A stretch of DNA of 64,000 nucleotides from Artemia franciscana (Eukaryota > Arthropoda > Branchiopoda > Anostraca > Artemiidae), in contig NC_088873.1 of assembly GCF_032884065.1 (NCBI RefSeq), forward strand, positions 9,125,702 to 9,189,701, in the 5' to 3' direction. Under the pieces are notes generated by a model. The model made no database searches. It was not told the origin of the DNA and saw only the letters and a program-made list of their open reading frames with translations. The translations under genes were made by a program, and so were the position numbers. This document shows, piece after piece, positions 10,863 to 23,217 of this stretch (position 1 is its first letter; the number at the start of each line of letters is the position of its first letter).

Positions 10863-12221
10863 CTTCTTCTTCTTCTTATGTTTATGAGGTCTGTGGATCA
10901 GCAGGATGTCCATTCACCTCTTATACATTACAGGAATACCTTCAGTGATTATTGAAAGCTTCTGGCAATATTCCTAGAAAAAAATCTGCCGGTTGATAGC
11001 AAGCAACGTGCTGCTAGTAATAATGGCGTCTTTTCAGGATTGATATCATCAACCTATAAATAATAGATTCTAATTTATGTGACAGGGAGCAATTGATGAG
11101 AGCATCAAAAGTTAAGGGGATTTTTAATTGATGGCAGTAATTCCTTAGTCTCCTGGAATCATTAGCTCCTGGGATGCAATCAAATAGAACATGTTGAGCG
11201 TTTTCTAACGTCTGACAGCAATTTCTACATAGTGGGGTGTGGTGGATTCCTCATTTAAAAAGATCAGCGTTAAGTAAAATAGTTCCAGTTTTTAACTTAT
11301 AGTAGATCATATTAAAATTCTTAGACTTGAAAGGAGGATACAAAAATCGCTGGTAAGTAATATTTGTTCTAGCTCTAACAATATCTCTGTAATTCTTTGT
11401 CCTCAAATTTCTTGCTGGAGGGATCTCATCAGCCTTATTTGCCAATCTATCTGCCATTTCATTATATTTTATTTCTTTATGGCTAGGAATGTGAAGGAAT
11501 GCAATACCACATCCCATCGAGAACAGATATCCAATCTTTTGGCGTATATTTTTCAGGTCATTATCATCAGCTTGATAATTTATCTGGTTGAGAAGATGAA
11601 TTGATGAAAGGGAATCTGACAGCAACAAGACATTTCTTGAAGAGGTCCCAAGCTCACTCAAAGCATCTAATGCAAGTCGAACTGCAAATAATTCAGCTGA
11701 AAGTACTGATGAATTAATTGGAAGGGGGGCAAAAATATTCAGGTTTAGATCAGGGATACAGGCAGCTGCCCCAGCTTTAGAATCTTTAACAGAACCATCA
11801 GTGTAAACATGCATATAATAGGGAAAATGGATATTCACTTAATTTTCAAAAATTATCTCGACTTCCTTGGCTGAATAGCAGGATTTATTCTTTTTTAGCA
11901 TACTCATGTGACACTCAATATGGGCCATCTCCCATGGTGGGAAATCCACAAAGGGAAAAGTATCCATCCACTGAGAAGACCACTCTGGAAACTCCTTTAC
12001 AAAAAGATTCCAGGAAGATGATACCGAAATCATAGAGGGTGGGTTACGAAAGATTTTCTGGTATACATAATGTTGATTACCATATGCTTGTATTCTGGTG
12101 AAATATCTTCTTCTCTGAAGCAAAGCTTTTTCTTGCAAAGAGGTGATCCCTGACAGGTTTCTTATTTCAATTATTGGTGTATGCTTTTGAAATCCCATAG
12201 CAATACGGATTGCAGAATTTT

Positions 12222-13683
<1,462 letters not shown>

Positions 13684-14688
13684 ATGGCACTTGGTATTAA
13701 CCAAGTGACATATAGCAATCGCCAATTCTGTCGGTCCCGGTTTTGCTACTTTAGGCACTTCCAGGTAAGCTAGGACGATGAAATTTGGCAGGCGTATCAG
13801 GGACGGAACCAGCTTAAATTGGAAATAGTCGTTTTCCCAATTTGACCATCTGGGGGGGGGGCGGTTAATTCGGAAAAAATAGAAAAAATAAAGTAATTTT
13901 AACTTATGAATGGGTGGATGAAATTTGATATTTAGAAGGATCTTGTGCTTTAAAATTCTTATTTTAAATTCCGACCAGATCCTGTGACGTTGGGGGGAGT
14001 TGGAGGGGGAAACCGGAATTCTTGGAAAACGTGAAAATTGGGGTATTTTTATCTTACGAATAGATGATCGGATCTTAATGAAATTTGATTTTTAGAAAAA
14101 ATTCATGTCTCAGAGCTCTTATTTCAAATCCCGACCAGATGGTTTGACATTGGGTGGAGTTGGAGGGGGAAATCTTGGAAAAACACTTGGAGTGTAGGAA
14201 TCGAGATGAAGCTTGGTGGATAGAATAAACAAATGTCCTTGATGCGTGATTGACAGAATCGTACTGGATTCGCTTTCTTTGGGGGAGTTGGGGGGAGGGG
14301 TTCAGTGATTTGGCGAGTTTGGTGCTTCTGGACGTGCTAGGACGATGAAGATTGATAGGCGTGTCAGGGAGCTGCACAATTTGACTTGATAAAGTCGTTT
14401 CCCCAGATTCGACCATCTGGGGGGCTACAAGGGGAGGGAAAAATTAGAAAAAATAAGGTATTTATAACTTACGAGTGGGTGATCGGATCTTAATGAATTT
14501 TGATATTTAGAAGGACATCGTGACTCAGAACTCTTATTTTAAATCCTGACCGGCATTAAGCCTCTTATTTTCCTTTTTAAATCAATCTATTGATTCATAG
14601 AATTTTGTTAGAGCTCATATCATATGATCTCTTGGCTCTTAGCTCTTCTTGCCTCGTCACAAGTGCCATATGAGCTCTTAGCTCTTGT
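13684..14688 (-). mobile_element. HINE-like satellite element, complete copy inside LINE
   Basis: Left end TATGGCACTTGGTATTAACC (hairpin end) at 13,684; right end CAAGTGCCATATGAGCTC...GCTCTTGT at 14,660-14,688. Both ends read inward as ATGGCACTTG. Inside are about four G-run modules. The LINE coding sequence resumes directly on both sides (DKE, then T-ELFAEHYKK) with no target duplication, the junctions being T-T on the + strand. This is the cleanest view of how the family inserts. The left-hand part is missing in the right arm because of a deletion. Confidence 0.75.
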
Positions 14689-15209
14689 TTCTTTGTCATT
14701 AAGAATATATCTGTTATTAATACATATATCGTATTTCCTATCATCAATAGGTTTATTATAACCATTCAGTAGGCTGATATAATGGTGGACTTTTGTTAAG
14801 GCTGTTTGGGAGTCAATCTGGGAGCAAAACCTATCCCATGCTATCTTTTTTTACTTTCTGCATATTCTTTTGAGCTTTGCTATTGCATGTTTATACTCAT
14901 GATGTGTGGTAGGTGAGGGATGTTTCTGGAAATGCTTTCTGGCTTTTTTTCTTGTTTTTTTGTTGTTGCTAATTCAGTCATCATCCCACCATGTCTTAGG
15001 CAGCCTCTTAAGATTTAGCTTTTTCTTATTACGTTATTTTGGAATGGCTGCATCAGCAGTAGCAACCAACCATGATGATAATTTCTCAACTTTTTTAGCT
15101 ATATTTAGAAGGTTATATACCTCTGAGTAATCAAAAGATACAAGTATGTCTTGGAAAAGTGACCAGTTTGCTTTTTTGGTATTATACTTTGGCTTGGGAT
15201 TTGTGGACA

Positions 15210-15890
15210 TAACTTGTGCGTTACTTAATGAAGTAAGAATGGTTTTATGATCTGTTTACAGTTCAGGGACCTTTGAAATATTAATCATTGCATAAAGATA
15301 TGTGGGACCAATCTGAAGATCAATTGTAGACGAACTATTATTACGAGAATCAAATCTGGTCTGAAAGTTATATGGAGTAAAAAAAGAGAGATTCATTTAT
15401 CAGAAGTTGTTCTATACTTTTTCCAGCCTTATTTTCATAGGTAGTTACTTCCCATAATGGACTCTGAGCATTAAAATCACCAAGCATAAGAGTTTTTCCT
15501 CCGACTGTTTCTTTCCCAAGAATATTAAGAATATCTGTTTCACCTCGTGTTTTATAAAAGGATTTGATGTTGATATGCTTACCAGTATTTAAGTTTACAG
15601 ATACTCCAATCACATCTATTTCAAAATCGTAGCACACTGTAGGCAAAGGGAAATGGATAATATTATTATCTATAAAAATTGCTTCACCACCGAATTTCCT
15701 GTTTGTACCTTTGTCTTTACGATAGCACTTATAACCAGGCAGGGTAATCTTTTTTTAGTCTGTGTAGATTAGTTTCTTGAAGACACACAATATTAACATT
15801 ATTCTGTGTTATGTAATCAAATAGTCCACTAGTTTCATTGTATTAATTGATGCACAATTCCATTGGAGTATCTTTAAAGGGACAGAAATA
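15210..15890 (-). pseudogene. LINE apurinic-like endonuclease domain
   Basis: Motifs in order on the minus strand: LKILQWNCASIN, IVCLQETNLHRL (catalytic Glu kept), a frame change, FGGEAIFIDNN, IDVIGVSVNLNTGKHI, LMLGDFNAQSPLWE (Asp and Asn kept), STIDLQIG and LTDHKTILTSL near the end. At least two frame disruptions and stops lie between them. The domain nicks target DNA for target-primed reverse transcription (family knowledge). Confidence 0.75.
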
Positions 15891-16477
15891 TCATTAGTCA
15901 TATATTTTTGTCAGATAATGGAGAGCCTGACATTGGTTGAGGATATTAATAACCTCACTCTCTGTTTCTTGAACAACAGATTTAGAAAAATAGTGTACTG
16001 CTATTTCTATCAAAATGGTGGCCTTCAGATGTTTTGGTATATCTATTTGGGGAATAAAGGTGACTGAGATGAGGTACTGTATCAGCTTGGATAGAGCAAT
16101 ATGATCCTTGGCAGATATTGCAGAATTGTGCAGTAGACTAGGCATGGGGGTAGTGTTTTCCTTTTTTGAGGCTTGTAGTCATTATTTTTAGATTTGTTAC
16201 TTCTTCCTGAAGGGGTAAAATTTAAATCAGCCAGAAGAGGTTTAGGGCTAGTCAATGGAGATGCCATACTACTTGTTGGGGATCTTTGCTGTGGTGTACT
16301 AATTATACTAGGGGCCCATTTCCATGGAAGAGTCTTAGGACTTTCCTTTAAAGTAGGAATGTTTTCCTTGAGAATACTGTCGTATGATTTTGCAACTATT
16401 CCCACTGGTAGGTTTTCTTTCCTGGCAATTTTCAAAACTTGATGCCTTTCCAAATATTTGGGGTTGTGATCGCATGA

Positions 16478-17438
16478 TCACAATGAGTTGTGATCTCCTT
16501 TACAATTGGCACACTTAGGCTTAGAACTGCAGGATTGGTGTGAGTGCTCTTCAAGACAAATATTATATTGGGTCTTGGTGGACTTGTAGTTTTTAGAGAT
16601 ATGACCTAACTTCATGTATTTGGTACACCGTATAGGCTTTTCTTGGTATAATCTAAATGGCTTTGGCTGGCCAAAGAGAAAATTTTTTTCCACCATTGTT
16701 GAGAGAGTTATAATAAACAAGACACTTTCCTCAGTACAAGTCCAGCTTCATTTGGCCTACCCAGTCGGAAGGCCTCTAGCACTGGTATTTCTTCACCTTT
16801 GGAGTTCATTAGACCTTCTTTAAGATCTGCTAGTGGGATTTCAGTGGGGACATCGTAAATCACAATTTTTTGTTGTTGATTTTATTTTGATTTTAATGTG
16901 TATTTTAAACTAGCTGATTTAATAATGTTGATTTTAAACTAGCTGTGACATATATATTATTGATGCAGCTAATTTCTAGGGCTTTTTTGGTGTCTTTACC
17001 ATCCAGTAACAAAACATCTAGGGCTCCATCTCTTGTAATATTTGCAATAAAGTTGCATTTCAATATTTTGTAAAGGTGTATCCTGATCTTTAAAATTTCT
17101 TTAGTTGTGAACATCTCTGATTTATTAGTTGGGGTCAAATGCACAAGAGGTTTTGGTAGAGGGGATCTTGTAGCTTGTTTCAGGTTTATTCTCAGTCCTT
17201 CTGGCTCAGGGGTAATTTCAGGAGGAGTATTGGAGATTTTCTTTCTCTTTCTGCTTTCAACTAGTTGAAAATTATCATTGGAGTCTGATTGACTACTAGT
17301 ACAAGGTAAAACATCTTCAACAGCTAACATCGTGACTATACTATCATCATGACCGGTTTCATCATCATCAGAGGGATGTACATCCCCCCAGGGCTGGCCC
17401 CCTTCCAGAAGGGGGCCAGACACATCTAATTTTGACAT
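16478..17438 (-). pseudogene. LINE ORF1 (gag-like, zinc knuckle)
   Basis: Starts MSKLDVSGPLLEGGQPWGD and runs open for 177 codons with an acidic N-terminus, a basic SRKRKK patch and a central domain (KIRIHLYKILKCNFIANITR). The frame is then disturbed and resumes near 16,720 with FRLYQEKPIRCTKYMKLGH and C..C..H..C knuckles (CTKYMKLGHISKNY, where the last Cys is lost; CLEEHSHQSC; CANCKGDH). This is the RNA-binding ORF1 product of I/Jockey-type LINEs. A 12-bp perfect hairpin sits just inside the start (17,394-17,419). Confidence 0.75.
17394..17419. repeat. Perfect 12-bp hairpin at LINE ORF1 start
   Basis: CTGGCCCCCTTC, a 2-base loop, then GAAGGGGGCCAG. It lies about 20 bp downstream of the ORF1 start codon on the minus strand and is conserved in the right-arm LINE copy (about 37,860-37,885). 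It is coding (GPLLEGGQ), so it may be incidental, but a GC-rich stem here could affect translation or RNA recognition. Confidence 0.6.
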
Positions 17439-17650
17439 TCAGTCAAGGAAGGAAAAAGGAGAGTAAACTATGTATAAGGCACTATAACTTATATACAGAG
17501 CTAGAAAATACTCGACCAAAAAGGATATTAGGTCAGCTTCTTCCTCCCTGTACTACAAGATTAAAAAAAAATTCTCTAGTTCTGTAAACCGGTTTTGAAC
17601 AGAGTCTGAAGAATTACCAAGAATTAGAGTAGTGTGGAGACATCAAACTC

Positions 17651-18807
17651 TGCCGGTTAATAAATATATAAAAGAAGATAAATAAATATATAAGAAGTGC
17701 TAAAAATAACCCGTACCTAATACTTGAGATAAAGTGAACGCAACACAAGAGTTAAAAAAGAGCAAAGGTTTTATTTTTAAAAGAAGTTTAGTTTTTGGAT
17801 TTAATAGTATCGTTTTAAAAAGATAATCAAGTAAATCAAAAGAGTTTTACAATTTGTAATATAAGTACAATCTTGCATAGTCTTCGTACTGAAATAAGAA
17901 TTTAAAGATATTAAAATAAACTAACTAATATGTGAGCAAACAAAATGTTCCAAGGTATTTAAATTATTTCAGCGAGACTGATGTCACGCTGTAAAAACTA
18001 GTAAAATAACATTATGAGATTGAGAAGCAACAATTTATTGTACTCGCATCTAAGCAAAGCTACCCACACTCGCCAAGCTCCCAAAACCAACTACCCTCTT
18101 CCTAAACCCTTTTCGTCCTTCTATACAATCCTTATTTACAATTCGCACTTGTTATTTAACATGATCAATTCGTACAAATAAAAACATTTCCAAGGCTATA
18201 CCAAGAAGAGGTTTAATCCCTGGTAAACAACTCATAAATCTAATAACAAGATTCTTACAGTACAATGATTGGAAGCACGTGTTGAAATTTTGAAAATGAA
18301 CCGAAAGGAAAATATAGTTCGCAAAAATTGTAATTACTGATGATGGTAAGGAAATTTAGGGAAGTTATTCAAAACTGCAAGTGGTTCAGCACTTGCGTAT
18401 GGCTAGTTTGATGCAAACATCAAAGATACAAAAAAGAAGCGGATAAGGAAAAAAGAAAAGGACCAACCAAATTTCATTGGAATTTGTGAGCAATTTTTCT
18501 TTTAAAGCTAAAAGGGACACGTGTGAACCAACCCAGTAATTGGATTTTAGGTAATATGACAAGTAATCAAGGGTCAAAACCGTTCTAGCAATAATCCAGA
18601 GACTACGAAAAATGTCCTACAAATATAATTTCCAACTAACAGAAAATACAGAATGGATCCAAACAGCCGTTAATAATGCTAATAAAATAAAGGATATTTA
18701 TTTTAAAGCCTCGAAAGGCTTAATTTGTGTTTCAGGATAAAAAAAAAGTTTAGAAACAAGAAAATGCTTGGAAACGTTATATTTATCTTATTTTTGTATT
18801 CATTTAG
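17651..18807 (+). other. Intron of BI-1-like gene copy 1, nothing else recognised
   Basis: AT-rich intron between the LINE 5' end (placed near 17,650, where the leader-like sequence fades) and the acceptor CATTTAG. The right-arm counterpart (36,474-37,600) is almost identical. No RNA gene or coding exon is visible. Confidence 0.45.
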
Positions 18808-18979
18808 GCTACAATGGACTTGAGCCTTGGTCTCTTCTGTGCTTACATTTTGTATGAGACTCAGCTGATAATTGAGAAGAAACGCACAGAAGACACGGAT
18901 TTTTTGTCTCACTGTCTGATGCTATTCGTTGACCTCTTGTATGTCTTCATCTAACTGCTCCGTACATTGCTAGAGCAAG
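18808..18979 (+). pseudogene. BI-1/TMBIM6-like gene copy 1, exon with TM6 (premature stop)
   Basis: Acceptor CATTTAG; phase 0 in, phase 1 out, donor GTAATT. The peptide starts ATMDLSLGLFCAYILYETQL, then IIEKKRTEDTDFLSHCLML and FVDLLYVFI, then a stop (TAA at 18,952-18,954) before LLRTLLEQ. It is the best-conserved part of the gene: CAYILYETQLIIEK matches CGFVLFDTQLIIEK of human TMBIM6, and LSHCLMLFVDLL matches IWHCIDLFLDFI. The second acidic position of the family (LFxD) is kept, but the DTQ aspartate is Glu in both copies. Copy 2 reads GFIELLRILLEQ with no stop, so this copy is the damaged one. Confidence 0.8.
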
Positions 18980-19575
18980 GTAATTGTTTAATCTTTAATC
19001 TGTTGAACCAAGATTTTTTCGTTTGTATTCAGCTATCTGATCTTGCTCCCTTTCCATCACTAAGAAATTGTTCAGAGCGGTTTTTTTTGCAGCTTTTTTC
19101 TACTTTCAGCCAGTAGACACATACTTTACCTTTGTCTATTGTAAAGAAGCATTTGCCTCTCGTATGTTTTTTCAAGGTCACTTCATTTGGAAGGAGTGGT
19201 TGTGGAGATTCTGGAAGGGGTTCATTCAGTTAAAGCATGTAGTCTCTGTTCCTGGTTTAGTTGGTAATAGATTTCTTTTTAAGCTCGTAAGAATTCAAAA
19301 CAATTTTTTTTCATAATATACAAGTTTAGAAGTATTGCCTCCCATAAGAGGTGAAAGTCTAAAAATGTAAACTAATAAATGATAATGATTATACTTCTGT
19401 AAAAATAAATTGAATTTGACTGCACAGATCGTAGGATGATGTATTCTATGATTAGCATTATATATGACTAATTTTGTTTTATAAATTGTTTGGTTCTGTT
19501 TATTATTCAGCTTCTCGGCCAATGATTAGGTATATATGAGAATTTCAACTGGTTCAGCATAAGCTTAATTTTCAG

Positions 19576-19649
19576 CTCCCATCAAAGTTCGAAAAGCAAT
19601 TACTTCTTCAAGACATGCTAATGCTAGCTCCGGCTATTGTAGTGAATAA
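19576..19649 (+). CDS. BI-1/TMBIM6-like gene copy 1, C-terminal exon (candidate)
   Basis: After TTAATTTTCAG the first two bases complete the Ala codon left open by the previous exon. The frame then reads PIKVRKAITSSRHANASSGY, CSE and a stop, with AATAAA-like sequence overlapping the stop. A short basic/hydrophilic cytosolic tail is expected after the last helix of BI-1, though this sequence is not conserved with other BI-1 tails. Identical in the right arm. Supported by phase and signal quality rather than by homology. Confidence 0.4.
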
Positions 19650-19825
19650 ATATATTCTATTCTATTACAAGTTGTATTTATTATTTTATTTATTGCTGTA
19701 TATAATCTTCAACCAATTAATGATTGTCTATGGAAGTCCTGGATCAAGTTTTGATATTCGATGTTTTTACTTTCCTTGGGCTCAGAAATAAATTAATACA
19801 AAAATAGGTGTTCTTGCTGAACACC

Positions 19826-22565
19826 TATGGCACTTGGTATTAACCAAGTGACATATAGCAATCGCCAATTCTGTCGGTCTCGGTTTTGCTACTTTAGGCA
19901 CTTCCAGGTAAGCTAGGACGATGAAATTTGGCAGGCGTATCAGGGACCGGACCAGATTAAATTAGAAACAGTCTTTTTCCCGATTTGACCATCTGGGGGG
20001 GGAGTGGGGGTCGATTAATTCGGAAAAATAGAAAAAATGAAGTATTTTTAACTTATGAGCGGGTGATTGGATCTTAATGAACTTTGATGTTTGGAATGAT
20101 ATTGTGTCTCAGAGCTCTTATTTTAAATCCCGACCGGATCTGATGACATTGGGGGGAGTTGGATGGGGGGAAACCTAAAGTCCCGGTTTTACTACTTTAG
20201 GCACTTCCAGGTAAGCTAGGACCATGAAATTTGGCGAGAGTATCAGGGACCGAACCAAATTAAATTAGAAATAGTTGTTTTCCTGATTTGACCATATGGG
20301 GGGGGGGGTTTCCGGTTAATTCGGAAAAAATAGAAAAAATGAAGTATTTTTAACTTATGAGTGGGTGATTGGATCTTGATGTTTGGAATGATATTGTGTA
20401 TCAGAGCTCTATTTTTAAATCCCGACCGGATCTGATGACATTGGGGGGAGTTGGAGGGGGGAAACCTAAAATCCTGGAAAACACTTAGAGTGGAGGGATC
20501 GGGATGAAACTTAATGGGAAAAATAAGCACAAGTCCCAGATACATGATTGACATAATCGGAACGGATCCGCTCTCTTTGGGGTAGTTGGGAGGGGGGGGG
20601 GGGGGGGTAATTCTGAAAAATTAGAAAAAATGAGGTATTTTTAACTTACGAACGGGTGATCGGATCTCAATGAAATTTGATGTTTAGAAGGATACCGTGT
20701 CTTAGAGCTCTCATTTTAAATCCCGACCGGATCTGGTGACGGGGGGGGGGGTTAAGAGGGGGAAACCTAAAACTTGGAAAACACTTGGAGTGGAGGGATC
20801 GGGATGAAATATGGTGGGAAAAATAAACACAAGTCCTAGATAGATGATTGACATAAACGGAACGGGTCCGCTCTCTTTGGGTTAGTTGGGGGGGGGTATT
20901 TCTGAAAAATTAGAAAAAATTAGGTATTTTTAACTTACGAACGGGTGATCGGAGATCAATGAAATTTCATATTTAGAAGGATATCGTGGCTCAGAGCTCT
21001 TATTTAAAACCCGACCGGATCTGGTGACATTGGGGGGGAGTTGGGAGGGTGAAACCTAAAACTTGGAAAACACTTAGAGTGGAGGGATCGGGATGAAACT
21101 TGGTGGGAAAAATAATCAAGAGTCCTAGATACAGGATTGACATAACCAGAGTGGATCCGCTCTCTTTGGGGTAGTTGGGGGAGGGGTTAATTCTGAAAAA
21201 TTAGAAAAATGAGGTATTTTTAACTTACGAACGGGTGATCGGATCTCAATGAAATTTGATGTTTTGAAGGATATCGTGTCTCAAAGCTCTTATTTTAAAT
21301 CCTGACCGGATCTGGTGACATTGGGGGAAGTGGGGTGGGGAAACCTACAATGATGGAAAACGATTAGATTGGAGGGATCGGGATTAAACTTGGTTGGAAA
21401 AATAAGCAGAAGTCTTACATACGTGATTTACATAATCGGAACGGATCCACTCTTTTGGGGGGGGGGTAATTCTGAAAAATAAGAAAAAATGACGTATTTT
21501 TAACTTACGAAGGAGTGATCGGATCTTCACGAAACTTCATATTTAGAAGGACCTCGTAACTTAGATCTCTTATTTTAAATCTCAACCGGATCAAGCGTAA
21601 TTGCGGGGGGGTAGTTGGGGGGGGCCGGAAATCTTAGAAAATACTTAAAGCGGTGAGATCAGGATGAAACTGGATGGGAAGAATAGAAACCTGTCTAAGA
21701 TACGTGACTGACATAACTGGACCGGATCTGCTCTCTTTGGTGGAATTGGGGGGGGGGGGGGGTAATTTTGAAAATTGAGGTATTTGTAACTTACGAAAGG
21801 GTGACCAGATCTTAATGAAATTTGATATTTAGAAGGATCTTGTGCTTTAAAGTTCTAATATCAAATTCTGACCTGATCCTGTGACATTCGGGAGAGTTGG
21901 AGGGGGAAACCGGAATTTTTGGAAATTGGGGTATTTTTATCTTACGAATAGATGATCGGATCGTAATGAAATTTGATTTTTAGAAGGAATTCATGTCTCA
22001 GAGCTCTGATTTCAAATCCCGACCAGATCTTTTGACATTGGGGGGAGTTGGAGGGGGAAATCTTGGAAAAACACTTGGAGTGGAGGAATCGGGATGAAGC
22101 TTGGTGGATAGAATAAACAAATGTCCTTGATACGTGATTGACAGAATCGTACTGGATTCGCTCTCTTTGGGGGAGGGGTTCAGTGATTTGGCGAGTTTGG
22201 TGCTTCTGGACGTGCTAGGACGATGAAAATTGGCAGGCGTGTCAGGGAGCTGCACAATTTGACTTGATAAAGTCGTTTTCCCAGATTCGACCATCTGGGG
22301 GGCTAAAGGGAGAGTAAAAATTAGAAAAAGTTAGGTATTTTTAACTTACGAGTGGGTGATCGGATCTTAATAAATTTTGATATTTAGAAGGACTTCGTGA
22401 CTCAGAGCTCTTATTTTAAATCTTGACCGGCATTAAGCCTCTTATTTTCCTTTTTAAATCAATCTATTGATTCATAGAATTTTGTTAGAGCTCATACCAT
22501 ATGATCTCTTGGCTCTTAGCTCTTCTCGCCTCGTCACAAGTGCCATATGAGCTCTTAGCTCTTGT
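19826..22565 (-). mobile_element. HINE-like satellite element, longest copy with ~290-bp tandem array
   Basis: The hairpin end CACTTGGTATTAACCAAGTG starts at about 19,830, and the opposite terminus GTGCCATATGAGCTC...GCTCTTGT ends at 22,565. Inside, the marker GTATTTTTAACTTACGA recurs near 20,040, 20,342, 20,631, 20,921, 21,211, 21,491 and 21,777, a period of about 290 bp. Each period holds two related modules of roughly 105-150 bp ending in G-runs of up to 18. The G-runs and tandem structure probably caused the assembly gap in the right-arm copy. No coding capacity; lies just downstream of the BI-1-like gene. Confidence 0.8.
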
Positions 22566-22653
22566 TTCTTTTTTTTATCACAGACTTATGCCTCATGCTG
22601 CTTTACTGGTTTTTCGTAATATTTTAACTCTGATGCTGAAAAACCCATTGGTT
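22566..22653. other. Short spacer between satellite element and LINE 3' end
   Basis: Unassigned sequence between the HINE-like terminus and the GA tract that marks the end of the CR1-group LINE. Confidence 0.4.
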
Positions 22654-23217
22654 CTGAAGAATAGAGAGAGAGAGAGAGTTTATTATTAAATACAAGACAA
22701 TACAAAATGCAATTCAAAATTGAATCACAATACACTTACTCACTCTCGAAAGGCTGAATGGCCAGGGATACAAGGGGGATAAAAATACAAGCAGCAGCAA
22801 CAATGTAAGTAATATATATAAGGGGAATACAATATAAGAAATCAACTACCAAAAAAAAAAGGTTATTCTGTTATATTCTTTATTAAATAATCCTTAAGAC
22901 ACCTTTTAAAAGTCCCAAACGAGTGGCATCTATTTACTGAAGAAGGTAGCGACTTTCAGACCTGTTGACAAGCAATGAGGGGATTGAAATCTGATTCAAT
23001 AGTAGGGGTAGGTGTAATGTAGATATCATTTGAAGATCGAAGGCTGTATGGAGCTAAATCAGAAATAAACATTGGAGTTTTCCGAAGAGATTTTGGAAGA
23101 TTGCCATGAAGCTGATGAAAGACAAAAGAAGCACAAGAAATAATGTAAATAGGCTGTAGACTTCAGACCGGTGTTGGTGAGGAACGGTTGTTTTCCATAA
23201 CCAGACGGCGTGCTTTA

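Noticed and set aside
20040-22300. Regularly spaced repeats considered as a CRISPR array
   Set aside because: Units are about 290 bp, G-run based, and lie in a eukaryotic mobile element; there are no short identical repeats with unique spacers.
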